Source: JBBSOK01 sp965219125 (lineage in GTDB: Bacteria; Bacteroidota; Bacteroidia; Flavobacteriales; Flavobacteriaceae). From it: a stretch of DNA of 64,000 nucleotides. The translations under genes and the position numbers were made by a program. The stretch's first letter is position 1. Every line of letters starts with the position of its first letter. The stretch spans positions 1,674,001-1,738,000 of the forward strand of contig CBDCMO010000002.1 in NCBI GenBank assembly GCA_965219125.1, given 5' to 3'. The notes under the pieces are model-generated. The model searched no databases. It saw nothing but the letters and a program-made list of their open reading frames with translations, and was not told where the DNA came from. Below, in pieces: positions 7,957-16,760 of this stretch.

Positions 7957-10800
7957 TTATTGTTTTGCAAGATTTTTTGAATCAACAATTTCTCCATCAC
8001 AGACAAGTGCAACGGAATAGGTGCCAGATGTATAATTGGATATGTTTAGATTTACACTGGTTTGGTTAACATCCAAAATATAATTGTTTGAAATGCCCGT
8101 AACGGTACTTACCACCATTAAATATGCAGAGTTGGCTTCATCTGCAATATAATTTACGGTTACTTGGTTAGTTGCGGGATTTGGTGCCAAACTTTCTAAT
8201 TTGTAAGGATTAACCGTAACCGCTACCTCGTCATAATCCTTGTAGCCGTCAGTATCTGTAATAATTTCAAGTTTGTAGGTTTTACTTACATTTGGGGAAA
8301 CTGTAAGATTGGTGCCCGTGTAAATTAAGTTTCCTTCTGGGTCGTACCAGTTATATACTGCGGCTTCGTTTATTTGGGAAGCACTTATTGTTACGCTTTC
8401 ACTTCTGTTAATGGTTTCATCATTTCCTGCATTAGCGTTAAAAACCGGGCGTGGTCGTTTTTGAACTTGATATGTCTCGCCTCCAATAATTTCATTTGTA
8501 ACTGCGTCACGCTGTATAACATGATATGTAAATTCCTTTTTTGAAGTTAATTGGGCTGTAAGGAAATTAAATTTTACAAATATTGTCCCCAATTCGTTTC
8601 CATCTAATAAAATATTACTTAATAGCATATTGTTGCCAGCAACAATCTTTTTATTTGCCGTTTTTGTCGAATTAAAATTTTGGCCTTGTTTTCCACCGGT
8701 TACCCAAGCATCGTAAATAACAGGATCCATTCCTATACTCACTTCTGCTTCGTCATAAATTGCTTGACCAGGTTCATTGGTCTTTTTTATAAACTCTAAG
8801 TTAAAAGCTTTAGCAACTGCAAAAGGATTACTAACAGCCACAACGGCACCAATTTGGGATGGTGTGTCGGGAAAAATATCAACAACCGTTGTATTTTTCC
8901 ACGCAATATTGTTATTGTTTTTTACATTTTGGGTTATTGCGCTAATTTCTGGAAACGTCATTGGGTCTTCTAGAGATATTATTCTGCCCAATAAACAGAA
9001 ATGCCAAGGATTACCATTGTCTATGTTTATATAATCTTGGGGGTTTGGGACAGACCAAGCAAATTCAAGCAGCTTGCTTTCTCCAGCACCAAGTATTGGA
9101 ATATTTAGCGTACCTACTTCATCGCACATTAAAATATCTTCTTGGGTTACAGGATCTTCAACAAATAATGTTCCGTTCCAGCTTTGCGGCCAAGATAGGG
9201 ACGTATTCGCCTTTGCCCAATATAGTTTTAAACTATCATTACCAGAAGAAGTAACACAGCTATTATTTGTAACCCTTACATAAACATAATTAGGATTGTT
9301 TGGGTCGTATTCTGGGTTTTGGTGCACATCTATTAAGTTTCCATCTTTTTGGTTGCGTACCCAAATATCATCACTTTGCCATAAAATTTCTGTATTTATA
9401 TCTGGTTCAACAAAATCGTCCAAGTTAGAATTTTGCATCGCAAGATCCAGACCTGGTGTTGGGCTTACCATACATTTAGCCGTCTTTACTGCTCGGTAGG
9501 CATTAATCCTTCCTGTTCCTAATTTACCTAAATATTGTTGATTATAAGGTATATGGTAAATATCGTCGGTTGTATTTTTAATGATATCCTTTACTTGTTG
9601 TGCCGTAAAATTGGGGTTAATTGAAAATATTAGGGCTGCAAGTCCTGAAACAATAGGAGTTGCAGAAGAAGTATTATCTTGGGGGCGATATCCAGATGGA
9701 TATTCTACATAATCGTCCGTGGCAGAAATAATAAATTGGTTCGGAACACTAACATCTACTTTATCATTATGAATGTTACAGTCTCCCTGGGAACCATCAT
9801 TAGGTCTCCTTTCGTGGCAGTCTTGCCACGAATAGCCCCACATTACACCAAAGCCAAGATCGTGTATATAACCAATTGGATATCTAGAACCTACGGTTGT
9901 AACTGATATTGTAGTATCATAGGAAGCGGGGTAATAGTAAGTGCTTTCTGATGGATTGTGTGCTGCTGCCACAACTAGAACACCAGAAGCATGGATTTCC
10001 TGATAAACTGATTCTTCATAAGAATTATATGTTGTTCCGCCCCAACTACAATTTATCACTTTTATACCAGGAATTTGAGAAACTTCCAAGACCCTATTAG
10101 TATTAAAAATATCAGCTGTAACCATTCGACATTTATACCCTATCGCAGCCATACCAATTCCGTTGTCTGTATTTGCCGCAGCCAAACTTGCAACAGCTGT
10201 ACCATGTGATAAAGGGTAATTCATACCATCCAAATCTTGGACAATTTTACCCTGCAAATCTTCGTGTGTGATATTTGTTCCACCATCAACAATACCTATT
10301 AATATGTTTGGATCACCTTGTGTAATTGTCCAAGCTAAAGGAGCTTTAATTAACTCTAATGCAGGATTGGCTAGATTTTCGAAAAGCAATTCAATATAAT
10401 CATTGGGAAAATGACCTGCTAATTCAAATTCTCCAACTTGTTCAATATTTTCAATATCGCTACTGTTAGATAAATTTGTCAAATTAACGTTTTCAGAAAC
10501 ATTAATTTTATAAACTCTTTGTAACATTGGTGTTACTGCTGTAGGAAATGCTTTTGCAAACTCATATGGGTTTTTTGAGTTTATTATTGTAGTAAGGATA
10601 GAATTATTTGTGGAAAGGGTTACTGTACCGTCAGAATTGGTTTGTGTATTTTGGATTTCAAAATTTACACCCTCTTTAATTTCCACATAATATTCTTTAG
10701 TGTTCTGCGCATTAAGATAAATTGAAGAAAATACCACTAAAATAAAAAAAAAATATTTATGGACGATTGGACGATTGGACGATTGCTTCCATATATTCAT
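7957..10800 (-). CDS. Subtilisin-like (S8) serine protease, T9SS-secreted
   Basis: 947-residue secreted protease. A hydrophobic segment at residues ~15-31 (YFFFILVVFSSIYLNA) is the signal peptide, preceded by an odd basic N-terminus built from an octanucleotide repeat. The S8 triad is visible: Asp172 in IGIVDGGT, His199 in SHGTAVASLAAA, Ser378 in NTSSATPIVSG (the usual GTSMATP with N and S replacing G and M). Then come Ig-like/PKD-type modules (~650-860) and a type A sorting domain (LESLAPNPATNQVTV to the end). Likely role is extracellular protein degradation. A T10 tract and three GGACGATT copies in the first 20 codons could make expression phase-variable. No other start codon with a better leader was found. 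Confidence 0.9.
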   Translation of the reverse strand: MNIWKQSSNRPIVHKYFFFILVVFSSIYLNAQNTKEYYVEIKEGVNFEIQNTQTNSDGTVTLSTNNSILTTIINSKNPYEFAKAFPTAVTPMLQRVYKINVSENVNLTNLSNSSDIENIEQVGEFELAGHFPNDYIELLFENLANPALELIKAPLAWTITQGDPNILIGIVDGGTNITHEDLQGKIVQDLDGMNYPLSHGTAVASLAAANTDNGIGMAAIGYKCRMVTADIFNTNRVLEVSQIPGIKVINCSWGGTTYNSYEESVYQEIHASGVLVVAAAHNPSESTYYYPASYDTTISVTTVGSRYPIGYIHDLGFGVMWGYSWQDCHERRPNDGSQGDCNIHNDKVDVSVPNQFIISATDDYVEYPSGYRPQDNTSSATPIVSGLAALIFSINPNFTAQQVKDIIKNTTDDIYHIPYNQQYLGKLGTGRINAYRAVKTAKCMVSPTPGLDLAMQNSNLDDFVEPDINTEILWQSDDIWVRNQKDGNLIDVHQNPEYDPNNPNYVYVRVTNNSCVTSSGNDSLKLYWAKANTSLSWPQSWNGTLFVEDPVTQEDILMCDEVGTLNIPILGAGESKLLEFAWSVPNPQDYINIDNGNPWHFCLLGRIISLEDPMTFPEISAITQNVKNNNNIAWKNTTVVDIFPDTPSQIGAVVAVSNPFAVAKAFNLEFIKKTNEPGQAIYDEAEVSIGMDPVIYDAWVTGGKQGQNFNSTKTANKKIVAGNNMLLSNILLDGNELGTIFVKFNFLTAQLTSKKEFTYHVIQRDAVTNEIIGGETYQVQKRPRPVFNANAGNDETINRSESVTISASQINEAAVYNWYDPEGNLIYTGTNLTVSPNVSKTYKLEIITDTDGYKDYDEVAVTVNPYKLESLAPNPATNQVTVNYIADEANSAYLMVVSTVTGISNNYILDVNQTSVNLNISNYTSGTYSVALVCDGEIVDSKNLAKQ

Positions 10801-10990
10801 CTATTAATATTGGTTAATTTTTTAAATATACGTTAATTTTTTAACATTTACAGTTAAAAATTAAATTAATTTATTTACTACTCTAAAATTTCATTTCATA
10901 GTAAATTAAAATCAGATAGAATAAATCTTATCGACAATATTTTTACGTTCGTAAATTCCGTAACACATAAATTCAAACAAATTTTTTCTT

Positions 10991-10998
10991 TATTTTTG
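10991..10998 (+). promoter_or_regulatory. Promoter -7 element of pyrH
   Basis: TATTTTTG (TAnnTTTG match) ends 17 bases before the pyrH ATG. The -33 region has no clear TTG (TTC near 10972). The predicted leader is about 12 bases. Confidence 0.5.
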
Positions 10999-11015
10999 CA
11001 TTCCAAAATAGCAAC

Positions 11016-11723
11016 ATGCAATATAAAAGAATACTCCTAAAACTTTCTGGCGAAGCCTTAATGGGCGACCAGCAATATGGCATAGATGCCAATCGCCTTA
11101 AAGAATACGCTCTCGAAATCAAGCAAATTATCGAATTAGGAGTTGAAGTTGCAATTGTAATTGGTGGCGGCAATATTTTTAGAGGTCTATCTGCAGCAAG
11201 TACAGGAATGGATCGTGTACAAGGCGACCATATGGGAATGTTGGCTACTGTAATAAATGGGCTAGCGTTACAAAGTGCCTTAGAAATTGAAGATGTACCA
11301 ACCCGTTTGCAAACCGCAATAAATATTAACGAGGTTGCAGAGCCCTTCATCCGTCGCAAAGCAATGCGTCATTTAGAAAAAGGCAGAGTTGTAATTTTTG
11401 GCGGCGGAACAGGAAATCCGTATTTTACAACCGATAGCGCAGCAGTTTTGCGGGCAATTGAGATAAATGCAGACGTAATACTAAAAGGCACTAGAGTTGA
11501 TGGTATTTATACCAGCGACCCAGAAAAAGATAAGTTGGCAACTAAGTTCGATTTTATTAGCTTTGACGATGTATTGCAGAAAGGCCTAAAAGTAATGGAC
11601 ACAACAGCCTTTACGTTAAGCCAAGAAAACGAACTGCCAATTATAGTTTTCGATATGAATACAAAAGGCAATTTGCTGAAAGTAATAAAAGGCGAAAATA
11701 TAGGAACGAAAGTGAATTTGTAA
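11016..11723 (+). CDS. pyrH: UMP kinase
   Basis: Hexameric bacterial UMP kinase of the amino-acid-kinase fold, 235 residues, phosphorylating UMP to UDP with ATP in pyrimidine nucleotide synthesis. Motifs: KLSGEALMG at the N-terminus, VAIVIGGGNIFRG, the FGGGTGNPYFTTDSAA phosphate- and UMP-binding region, KGTRVDGIYTSDP. Length and start are normal. frr follows after a 173-base gap filled with dispersed repeats; pyrH-frr is a conserved bacterial pair. Confidence 0.97.
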   Translation: MQYKRILLKLSGEALMGDQQYGIDANRLKEYALEIKQIIELGVEVAIVIGGGNIFRGLSAASTGMDRVQGDHMGMLATVINGLALQSALEIEDVPTRLQTAININEVAEPFIRRKAMRHLEKGRVVIFGGGTGNPYFTTDSAAVLRAIEINADVILKGTRVDGIYTSDPEKDKLATKFDFISFDDVLQKGLKVMDTTAFTLSQENELPIIVFDMNTKGNLLKVIKGENIGTKVNL

Positions 11724-11730
11724 AAAGTAT

Positions 11731-11777
11731 CACCAAGAATTCACGAATTTCTATTAAAAAATTCGTGTATTCGTGGT
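11731..11777 (+). repeat. Inverted repeat of the AATTCGTGTATTCGTGGT family
   Basis: The arm ACCAAGAATTCACGAATT (11732-11749) pairs with AATTCGTGTATTCGTGGT (11760-11777) with two mismatches. The right arm recurs at 46663-46680 (17 of 18) and exactly at 53580-53597. It may act as a pyrH terminator; the bases after it are A- then T-rich. Confidence 0.6.
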
Positions 11778-11820
11778 AAAAAATTTGAATTTTTAGCATT
11801 AAAGATTAATTTTAAAATAG

Positions 11821-11896
11821 TCATCCTGAGCTTGTCGAAGGATTATATATTGATAAATAAAAATAAACGCGCCCGGTTATCGAGCGGAGTCGAGAT
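11821..11896 (+). repeat. Two dispersed repeats abutting the frr start codon
   Basis: CCTGAGCTTGTCGAAGGAT (11825-11843) and CGAGCGGAGTCGAGAT (11881-11896) are members of a family of short TCGAAG/GAGTCGA elements. The first has a relative at 54636-54657; the second has one at 42138-42152. The second ends directly against the ATG of frr, so it forms that gene's immediate leader. Confidence 0.55.
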
Positions 11897-12451
11897 ATGG
11901 AAGACGAAATAGATTTTATAATAGACGGTACAAAAGAAGCAATGGCAAAAGCCATAAAGCATCTTGAAAAACAATTGGTAAATATTCGTGCCGGAAAAGC
12001 ATCGCCTGCAATGCTTGGTAGTGTAATGGTAGATTATTATGGCAGCCAAACACCACTTAGCCAAGTTGCCAATGTTAATACACCCGACGGTATGACTATA
12101 AGTATACAACCATGGGAAAAAGGAATGATACCTGAAATTGAGCGCGGTATCCATCTTGCAAATATTGGTTTTAACCCAATGAACAATGGCGAAAGTGTAA
12201 TAATTAGTGTGCCACCACTTACTGAAGAACGTCGTCGCGATTTAGCTAAGCAGGCAAAGATGGAAGCCGAAGATTCTAAAATTGGAATACGAAACGACCG
12301 TAAAAATGCGATGAATGAAATTAAAGATCTCGATATTTCCGAAGATTTAAAGAAGAATCTTGAAGACGACATCCAAGAAATGACCGATGCACACATTAAA
12401 CGAATAGATGAGATTTTTGCCCATAAAGAAAAAGAAATTATGACAGTTTGA
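11897..12451 (+). CDS. frr: Ribosome recycling factor
   Basis: 184-residue RRF, which works with EF-G to split post-termination ribosomes. Signatures: the N-terminal helix (MAKAIKHLEKQLVNIRAGKASP), GSQTPLSQVANV, the RIP-type TISIQPWEKGMI, and the C-terminal helical arm with LTEERRRDLAKQAK. Normal length. The start codon is preceded by a dispersed repeat rather than any ribosome binding site. Confidence 0.97.
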   Translation: MEDEIDFIIDGTKEAMAKAIKHLEKQLVNIRAGKASPAMLGSVMVDYYGSQTPLSQVANVNTPDGMTISIQPWEKGMIPEIERGIHLANIGFNPMNNGESVIISVPPLTEERRRDLAKQAKMEAEDSKIGIRNDRKNAMNEIKDLDISEDLKKNLEDDIQEMTDAHIKRIDEIFAHKEKEIMTV

Positions 12452-12551
12452 TAAATATTTTTTCTGATTATTTCAGGATTTATTGGCTTATTTCCAAAAC
12501 GCACAGATTTTATATTCCAATTCAAAACATTTCGTAATTAAGCAGAATCCG

Positions 12552-12559
12552 TACCTTTG
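12552..12559 (+). promoter_or_regulatory. Promoter -7 element of the RND exporter gene
   Basis: TACCTTTG fits TAnnTTTG; a TTC (12531-12533) sits 18 bases upstream in place of TTG. The predicted transcript starts about 15 bases before the TTG start codon at 12580. Confidence 0.45.
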
Positions 12560-12579
12560 TTACTTCAACAAAATATTCA

Positions 12580-14979
12580 TTGAATAAAGTTTTCAGTATT
12601 GGCTTTTGGACTACCGTTGCGCGATTTGTTTTGCGCAACCGTTTATTTATATTAATTGGTATCGCGTTAATTACTATTTTTCTTGCTCTACAATGGAAAA
12701 ATATGCGCTTCACCTATACCGAAGCAAATCTTTTACCCGAAGATCACCCAATAAATCAGGCTTACGATACATTCCTCAAACATTTTGGTGAAGAAGGAAA
12801 TTTGATTGTGATTGGCTTAAAAGATTCTACACTTTTTACACCGAAAAACTTTAAAGCTTGGACAAAGCTTTCCCAAGACTTAAATAAATTTCCCGAAGTT
12901 GATCTTACCCTTTCTTTAGGCGAACTTAAAAAATTGGTCAAAAATGAAGATAGCACAGGTTTTCAGCTTGTCAACTTCATAAATGATACAGTTTATACGC
13001 AACAAAAATTAACTGATTACAAGAAAGAACTTTTCAACGATCTTCCGTTTTATGAAGGTTTGGTTTATAGTCCGGATAAAAAATCCGTCCGAACCGCAAT
13101 TTATCTTAAAAAGGACATTATCAACACGCCAGCCCGTCGTGATTTTATTATTGACAATCTAATTCCGAAGATTGAAAGTTTTGAAAAGGAAACTGGCATA
13201 CAAGTTCATACTTCCGGCATGCCGTATATTCGAACCTTAAATTCGCAAAACATTATTGATGAAATCGGGATGTTTATTGGTGCGGCTCTAGGTGTTACCT
13301 CTCTCATATTTTTCTTTTTCTTTAGATCTTTTCGCGCCACTATAATTTCAATGTGTGTTGTCATTATTGGGGTAATGTGGGCTTTCGGTATTTTGGGGCT
13401 TTTGCACTATGAAATCACTGTTTTAACGGCACTTATACCTCCGCTTATTATTGTAATTGGTATTCCCAATTGTATATTCCTTATCAATAAATATCAGCAA
13501 GAAATTCAATTGCACGGTAATCAGGCAAAATCGTTGCAACGGGTTATTTCAAAAGTTGGAAATGCTACTTTAATGACCAACTTAACTACTGCTTCTGGTT
13601 TTGCAACCTTCATATTAGTAAAAAGTCAGTTGCTTTCAGAATTTGGTATCGTTGCTTCCATAAATATTGTAGCTATATTTTTATTGAGTCTTTTACTAAT
13701 TCCCATAATCTACAGTTATCAATCAATTCCGAAGGAAAAACATCTAAAACATTTAAACAAAAGATGGATTAACAGCTTTGTAAATTGGAATGAGCGAATG
13801 GTTCGCGATCATCGAATTGCCATTTTCATAATTGGAATTTGCTTGTTGTGCGTTAGTATTATCGGTATTTTTCAAATGAAGATTTCGGGAAGTATTATTG
13901 AAGACATGCCAAAAAAAGCAGCCTTTTTTAAGGATATAAAATTCTTTGAAAAAGAATATGTAGGTATTATGCCTTTAGAAGTCTTGATTGACACAAAGCG
14001 AAAAAAAGGCGTTATGACCGGTGCGACCCTTCGCCGTATTGATGAATTGCAAGATTACGTAAAGGAATTTCCAGATTTTGCACGACCACTTTCTGTTGTG
14101 GAACTTGTAAAATATAGCAAACAAGCATATTACAACGGTAATCCGGATTATTACCAACTTCCAAATAGCCAAGAGCGAACTTTTCTTTTAAGTTATGCTA
14201 AAAGTAGTTCAAGCAAAACCAATCTTCTCTCCAGTTATGTAGATAGTACGGGACAATTTGCGCGAGTCACTATTTTTATGAAGGACATTGAAACCGAAAA
14301 ATTCAACCGAATTGAGGAAGATCTTCAAAATAAAATTAAAAAGATTTTTCCGGCAGATAGATACGATGTTACGTTGACGGGCAAAGCATTAATCTTTCAA
14401 AAAGGAACAACTTATTTGGTAAATAATCTAGTTCTTTCACTTTCACTCGCCATTGTACTTATTGCGCTTTTTATGGCTTATATGTTCAAGAGTTTTAAGA
14501 TGATTTTAATTTCCCTGCTTCCCAACCTACTTCCACTTATAATAACGGCGGGGCTCATGGGCTTTTTGGGCGTGCCAATAAAACCTTCAACAATACTGGT
14601 TTTTAGTATTGCCTTTGGTATTTCGGTGGACGATACTATTCACTTTCTCGCCAAATATAGACAAGAACTCATTAAAAATAATTGGAAAATCAGACGCTCC
14701 GTTTATGGCGCGCTCCACGAAACTGGCGTAAGTATGTTTTATACTTCAATTGTATTATTTTTTGGGTTTTCAGTGTTTACAATTTCCAGTTTTGGCGGCA
14801 CAGTTGCGCTTGGGGCGTTGGTTTCTATAACACTTTTATTCGCGATGTTGTCCAATCTTTTGTTGTTGCCAGCACTCCTTCTCTCTTTGGAAAGAAACAT
14901 TGCCAACAAAGAAACCCTAAAGAGTCCATCAATTAAAATTTTTATGGATTCTGAAGTTGATGAACAACAGGATAATTAA
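12580..14979 (+). CDS. MMPL/RND-superfamily exporter
   Basis: 799-residue inner-membrane protein of the RND superfamily, MMPL/patched-like branch. TM1 is near residues 20-40, followed by a large periplasmic loop, then five clustered segments (~230-390). The pattern repeats: TM7 near 415-435, second loop, five segments from ~625 to 785. The motif SIAFGISVDDTIHFLAKY in the second bundle carries the Asp pair used for proton coupling. Members of this branch move lipids or hydrophobic molecules; the substrate here is unknown, and no adaptor or outer-membrane partner lies beside it. Start is TTG at 12580, the only candidate between the predicted promoter and TM1. Confidence 0.85.
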   Translation: MNKVFSIGFWTTVARFVLRNRLFILIGIALITIFLALQWKNMRFTYTEANLLPEDHPINQAYDTFLKHFGEEGNLIVIGLKDSTLFTPKNFKAWTKLSQDLNKFPEVDLTLSLGELKKLVKNEDSTGFQLVNFINDTVYTQQKLTDYKKELFNDLPFYEGLVYSPDKKSVRTAIYLKKDIINTPARRDFIIDNLIPKIESFEKETGIQVHTSGMPYIRTLNSQNIIDEIGMFIGAALGVTSLIFFFFFRSFRATIISMCVVIIGVMWAFGILGLLHYEITVLTALIPPLIIVIGIPNCIFLINKYQQEIQLHGNQAKSLQRVISKVGNATLMTNLTTASGFATFILVKSQLLSEFGIVASINIVAIFLLSLLLIPIIYSYQSIPKEKHLKHLNKRWINSFVNWNERMVRDHRIAIFIIGICLLCVSIIGIFQMKISGSIIEDMPKKAAFFKDIKFFEKEYVGIMPLEVLIDTKRKKGVMTGATLRRIDELQDYVKEFPDFARPLSVVELVKYSKQAYYNGNPDYYQLPNSQERTFLLSYAKSSSSKTNLLSSYVDSTGQFARVTIFMKDIETEKFNRIEEDLQNKIKKIFPADRYDVTLTGKALIFQKGTTYLVNNLVLSLSLAIVLIALFMAYMFKSFKMILISLLPNLLPLIITAGLMGFLGVPIKPSTILVFSIAFGISVDDTIHFLAKYRQELIKNNWKIRRSVYGALHETGVSMFYTSIVLFFGFSVFTISSFGGTVALGALVSITLLFAMLSNLLLLPALLLSLERNIANKETLKSPSIKIFMDSEVDEQQDN

Positions 14980-14987
14980 CCGCCAAT

Positions 14988-15018
14988 TTGTGCCATACTT
15001 ACCGTTAAAGTATCTTTA
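14988..15018 (+). promoter_or_regulatory. Promoter of asnS
   Basis: TTG at 14988-14990, 20-base spacer, TATCTTTA at 15011-15018 (TAnnTTTG with A at the last position). The start is predicted ~15 bases before the asnS ATG. Confidence 0.55.
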
Positions 15019-15038
15019 CGCCTACAAAAAATAAAAAA

Positions 15039-16481
15039 ATGCCAAATACCGATATTTTATCATTATTAAATAGTGAGCCAACGCCTTATGAAATTACCGT
15101 TCGCGGATGGGTTCGTGCCTTTAGAAGTAACCGCTTTATTGCCTTAAATGATGGTAGTACAATCCATAATTTGCAATGCGTAGTAGATTTTGAAAATTTT
15201 GAAGAAGATGTACTTAAGAAAGTAACAATAGGTGCTGCAATTGAAGTTATGGGAATGTTGGTTGAAAGTCAAGGGCAAGGCCAAAGTGTTGAAATACAAG
15301 TAAAAAAGTTAACCGTTTTAGGCGAAGCAAATCCTGAAGACGTTAAGCTAACAATCCTTTCACCAAAAAGACATACGTTGGAAACCTTGCGTGAGCAGGC
15401 ACATTTACGCATTCGTACCAATACTTTTGGCGCCGTTATGCGTACGCGTTCTAAACTTGCATTTGCAGTTCATAAATATTTTCAGGAAAATGGATTTAAT
15501 TATTTTCACGCACCAATAATTACAGGAAGCGATGCCGAAGGTGCTGGAGAAATGTTTCGTGTTTCTGCTTTAGACCCTAAAAAAATGCCTTTGGATGAAA
15601 TAGGAAATATAAATTATAAAGAAGATTTCTTCGAAAAAGAAACAAATCTTACTGTTAGCGGACAATTAGAAGCCGAAACCTACGCAATGGCTCTTGGGAA
15701 AGTTTATACTTTCGGCCCAACTTTTAGAGCTGAAAATAGTAATACAAGCCGCCATTTAGCAGAGTTTTGGATGATTGAACCCGAAGTTGCTTTTAACGAT
15801 TTAGATGCCAATATGGATTTGGCTGAAGATTTCATTAAATACGTTATAAAATACGCTTTAGAAAATTGCGCAGACGACCTTGAATTTCTTGAAAATAGAT
15901 TACTTGAAGAAGAAAAAAACAAGCCACAAGACGAGCGAAGCGAAATGAAGTTGCGCGAGAAACTTCAATTTATATTAGAAAATAATTTTAAGCGCGTAAG
16001 CTATACTGAAGCGATAGATATTTTAAAAAGAAGTAAACCAAATCAAAAGAAAAAGTTCAAATATATAATTGAAGAATGGGGCGCAGATTTGCAAAGCGAG
16101 CACGAACGATTCTTGGTTGAAAAACATTTTAAATGTCCCGTAATTTTGTTTGATTATCCCGCAAAAATTAAGGCATTTTACATGCGGTTGAATGATGATG
16201 GAAAAACCGTTCGCGCAATGGATGTTTTATTTCCAGGAATTGGCGAAATTGTAGGCGGTTCGCAACGTGAGGAACGTTATGATGTGCTAAAACAGAAAAT
16301 GGCCGCGATGGAAATCGACGAAAAAGAGCTATATTGGTATCTAGACCTTCGAAAATTTGGAACAGCAGTTCACAGTGGTTTTGGACTAGGTTTTGAAAGA
16401 TTGGTACAATTTACAACAGGAATGGGAAATATTAGGGACGTGATTCCATATCCAAGAACTCCTGGTAATGCAGAGTTTTAG
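15039..16481 (+). CDS. asnS: Asparaginyl-tRNA synthetase
   Basis: Class IIb synthetase, 480 residues, charging tRNA-Asn. The N-terminal OB-fold anticodon-binding domain (residues 15-105, ITVRGWVRAFRSNRFIALNDG) is followed by the catalytic domain. Motif 2 is TFGPTFRAENSNTSRHLAEFWMIEPE and motif 3 is GFGLGFERLVQFTTGMGNIRDVIPYPR. A ~60-residue charged insertion (around 280-340) between motifs 2 and 3 is usual for the bacterial AsnRS type. It points the same way as rpoN downstream, but a 279-base repeat-rich gap separates them. Confidence 0.97.
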   Translation: MPNTDILSLLNSEPTPYEITVRGWVRAFRSNRFIALNDGSTIHNLQCVVDFENFEEDVLKKVTIGAAIEVMGMLVESQGQGQSVEIQVKKLTVLGEANPEDVKLTILSPKRHTLETLREQAHLRIRTNTFGAVMRTRSKLAFAVHKYFQENGFNYFHAPIITGSDAEGAGEMFRVSALDPKKMPLDEIGNINYKEDFFEKETNLTVSGQLEAETYAMALGKVYTFGPTFRAENSNTSRHLAEFWMIEPEVAFNDLDANMDLAEDFIKYVIKYALENCADDLEFLENRLLEEEKNKPQDERSEMKLREKLQFILENNFKRVSYTEAIDILKRSKPNQKKKFKYIIEEWGADLQSEHERFLVEKHFKCPVILFDYPAKIKAFYMRLNDDGKTVRAMDVLFPGIGEIVGGSQREERYDVLKQKMAAMEIDEKELYWYLDLRKFGTAVHSGFGLGFERLVQFTTGMGNIRDVIPYPRTPGNAEF

Positions 16482-16547
16482 TCTATTTTTTTTTGCCAAA
16501 TTTGTTGTGTTGAATAAAGTTATTTTGCATTTGTGAAATTACGTTTT

Positions 16548-16751
16548 AGTTGAGGAGTTAAAGAGTCGATAAGTTGAGAAAAAAGGAAGACTCTTCAATA
16601 TTTGGTTTAAACCATTAAAAAGAATTGCTTACAACACGTAATGAATACAACAAAACAGAAAGAGTCTATTTAATTAAATGTGTCAATTTCGTTAACTTTA
16701 TAAACTGTTCTAAACTCTAAACTTATAGACTTCTAAACCCTCTAAACTTTA
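16548..16751 (+). repeat. Facing repeat arrays in the asnS-rpoN gap
   Basis: On the left, AGAGTCGATAAGTTGAG (16562-16578) and neighbouring GAGGAGTTAAAG are in one orientation. On the right (about 16710-16750), TCTAAACTCTAAACTTATAG and CCCTCTAAACTTTA are the opposite orientation of the same GAGTTTAGA/GTCGATAAGTT words. These words also flank the four-helix-bundle gene at 40.3-40.9 kb. The ~130 bases between contain no ORF I can support. Confidence 0.45.
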
Positions 16752-16760
16752 TCAAAAAAA

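Noticed and set aside
8777..9499. Plus-strand open frames over the S8 protease gene
   Set aside because: Antisense shadows of a well-supported gene, with no domain or start context.
12037..12525. Minus-strand 162-codon open frame over frr
   Set aside because: It is a shadow of frr with serine/isoleucine-rich composition and no family resemblance.
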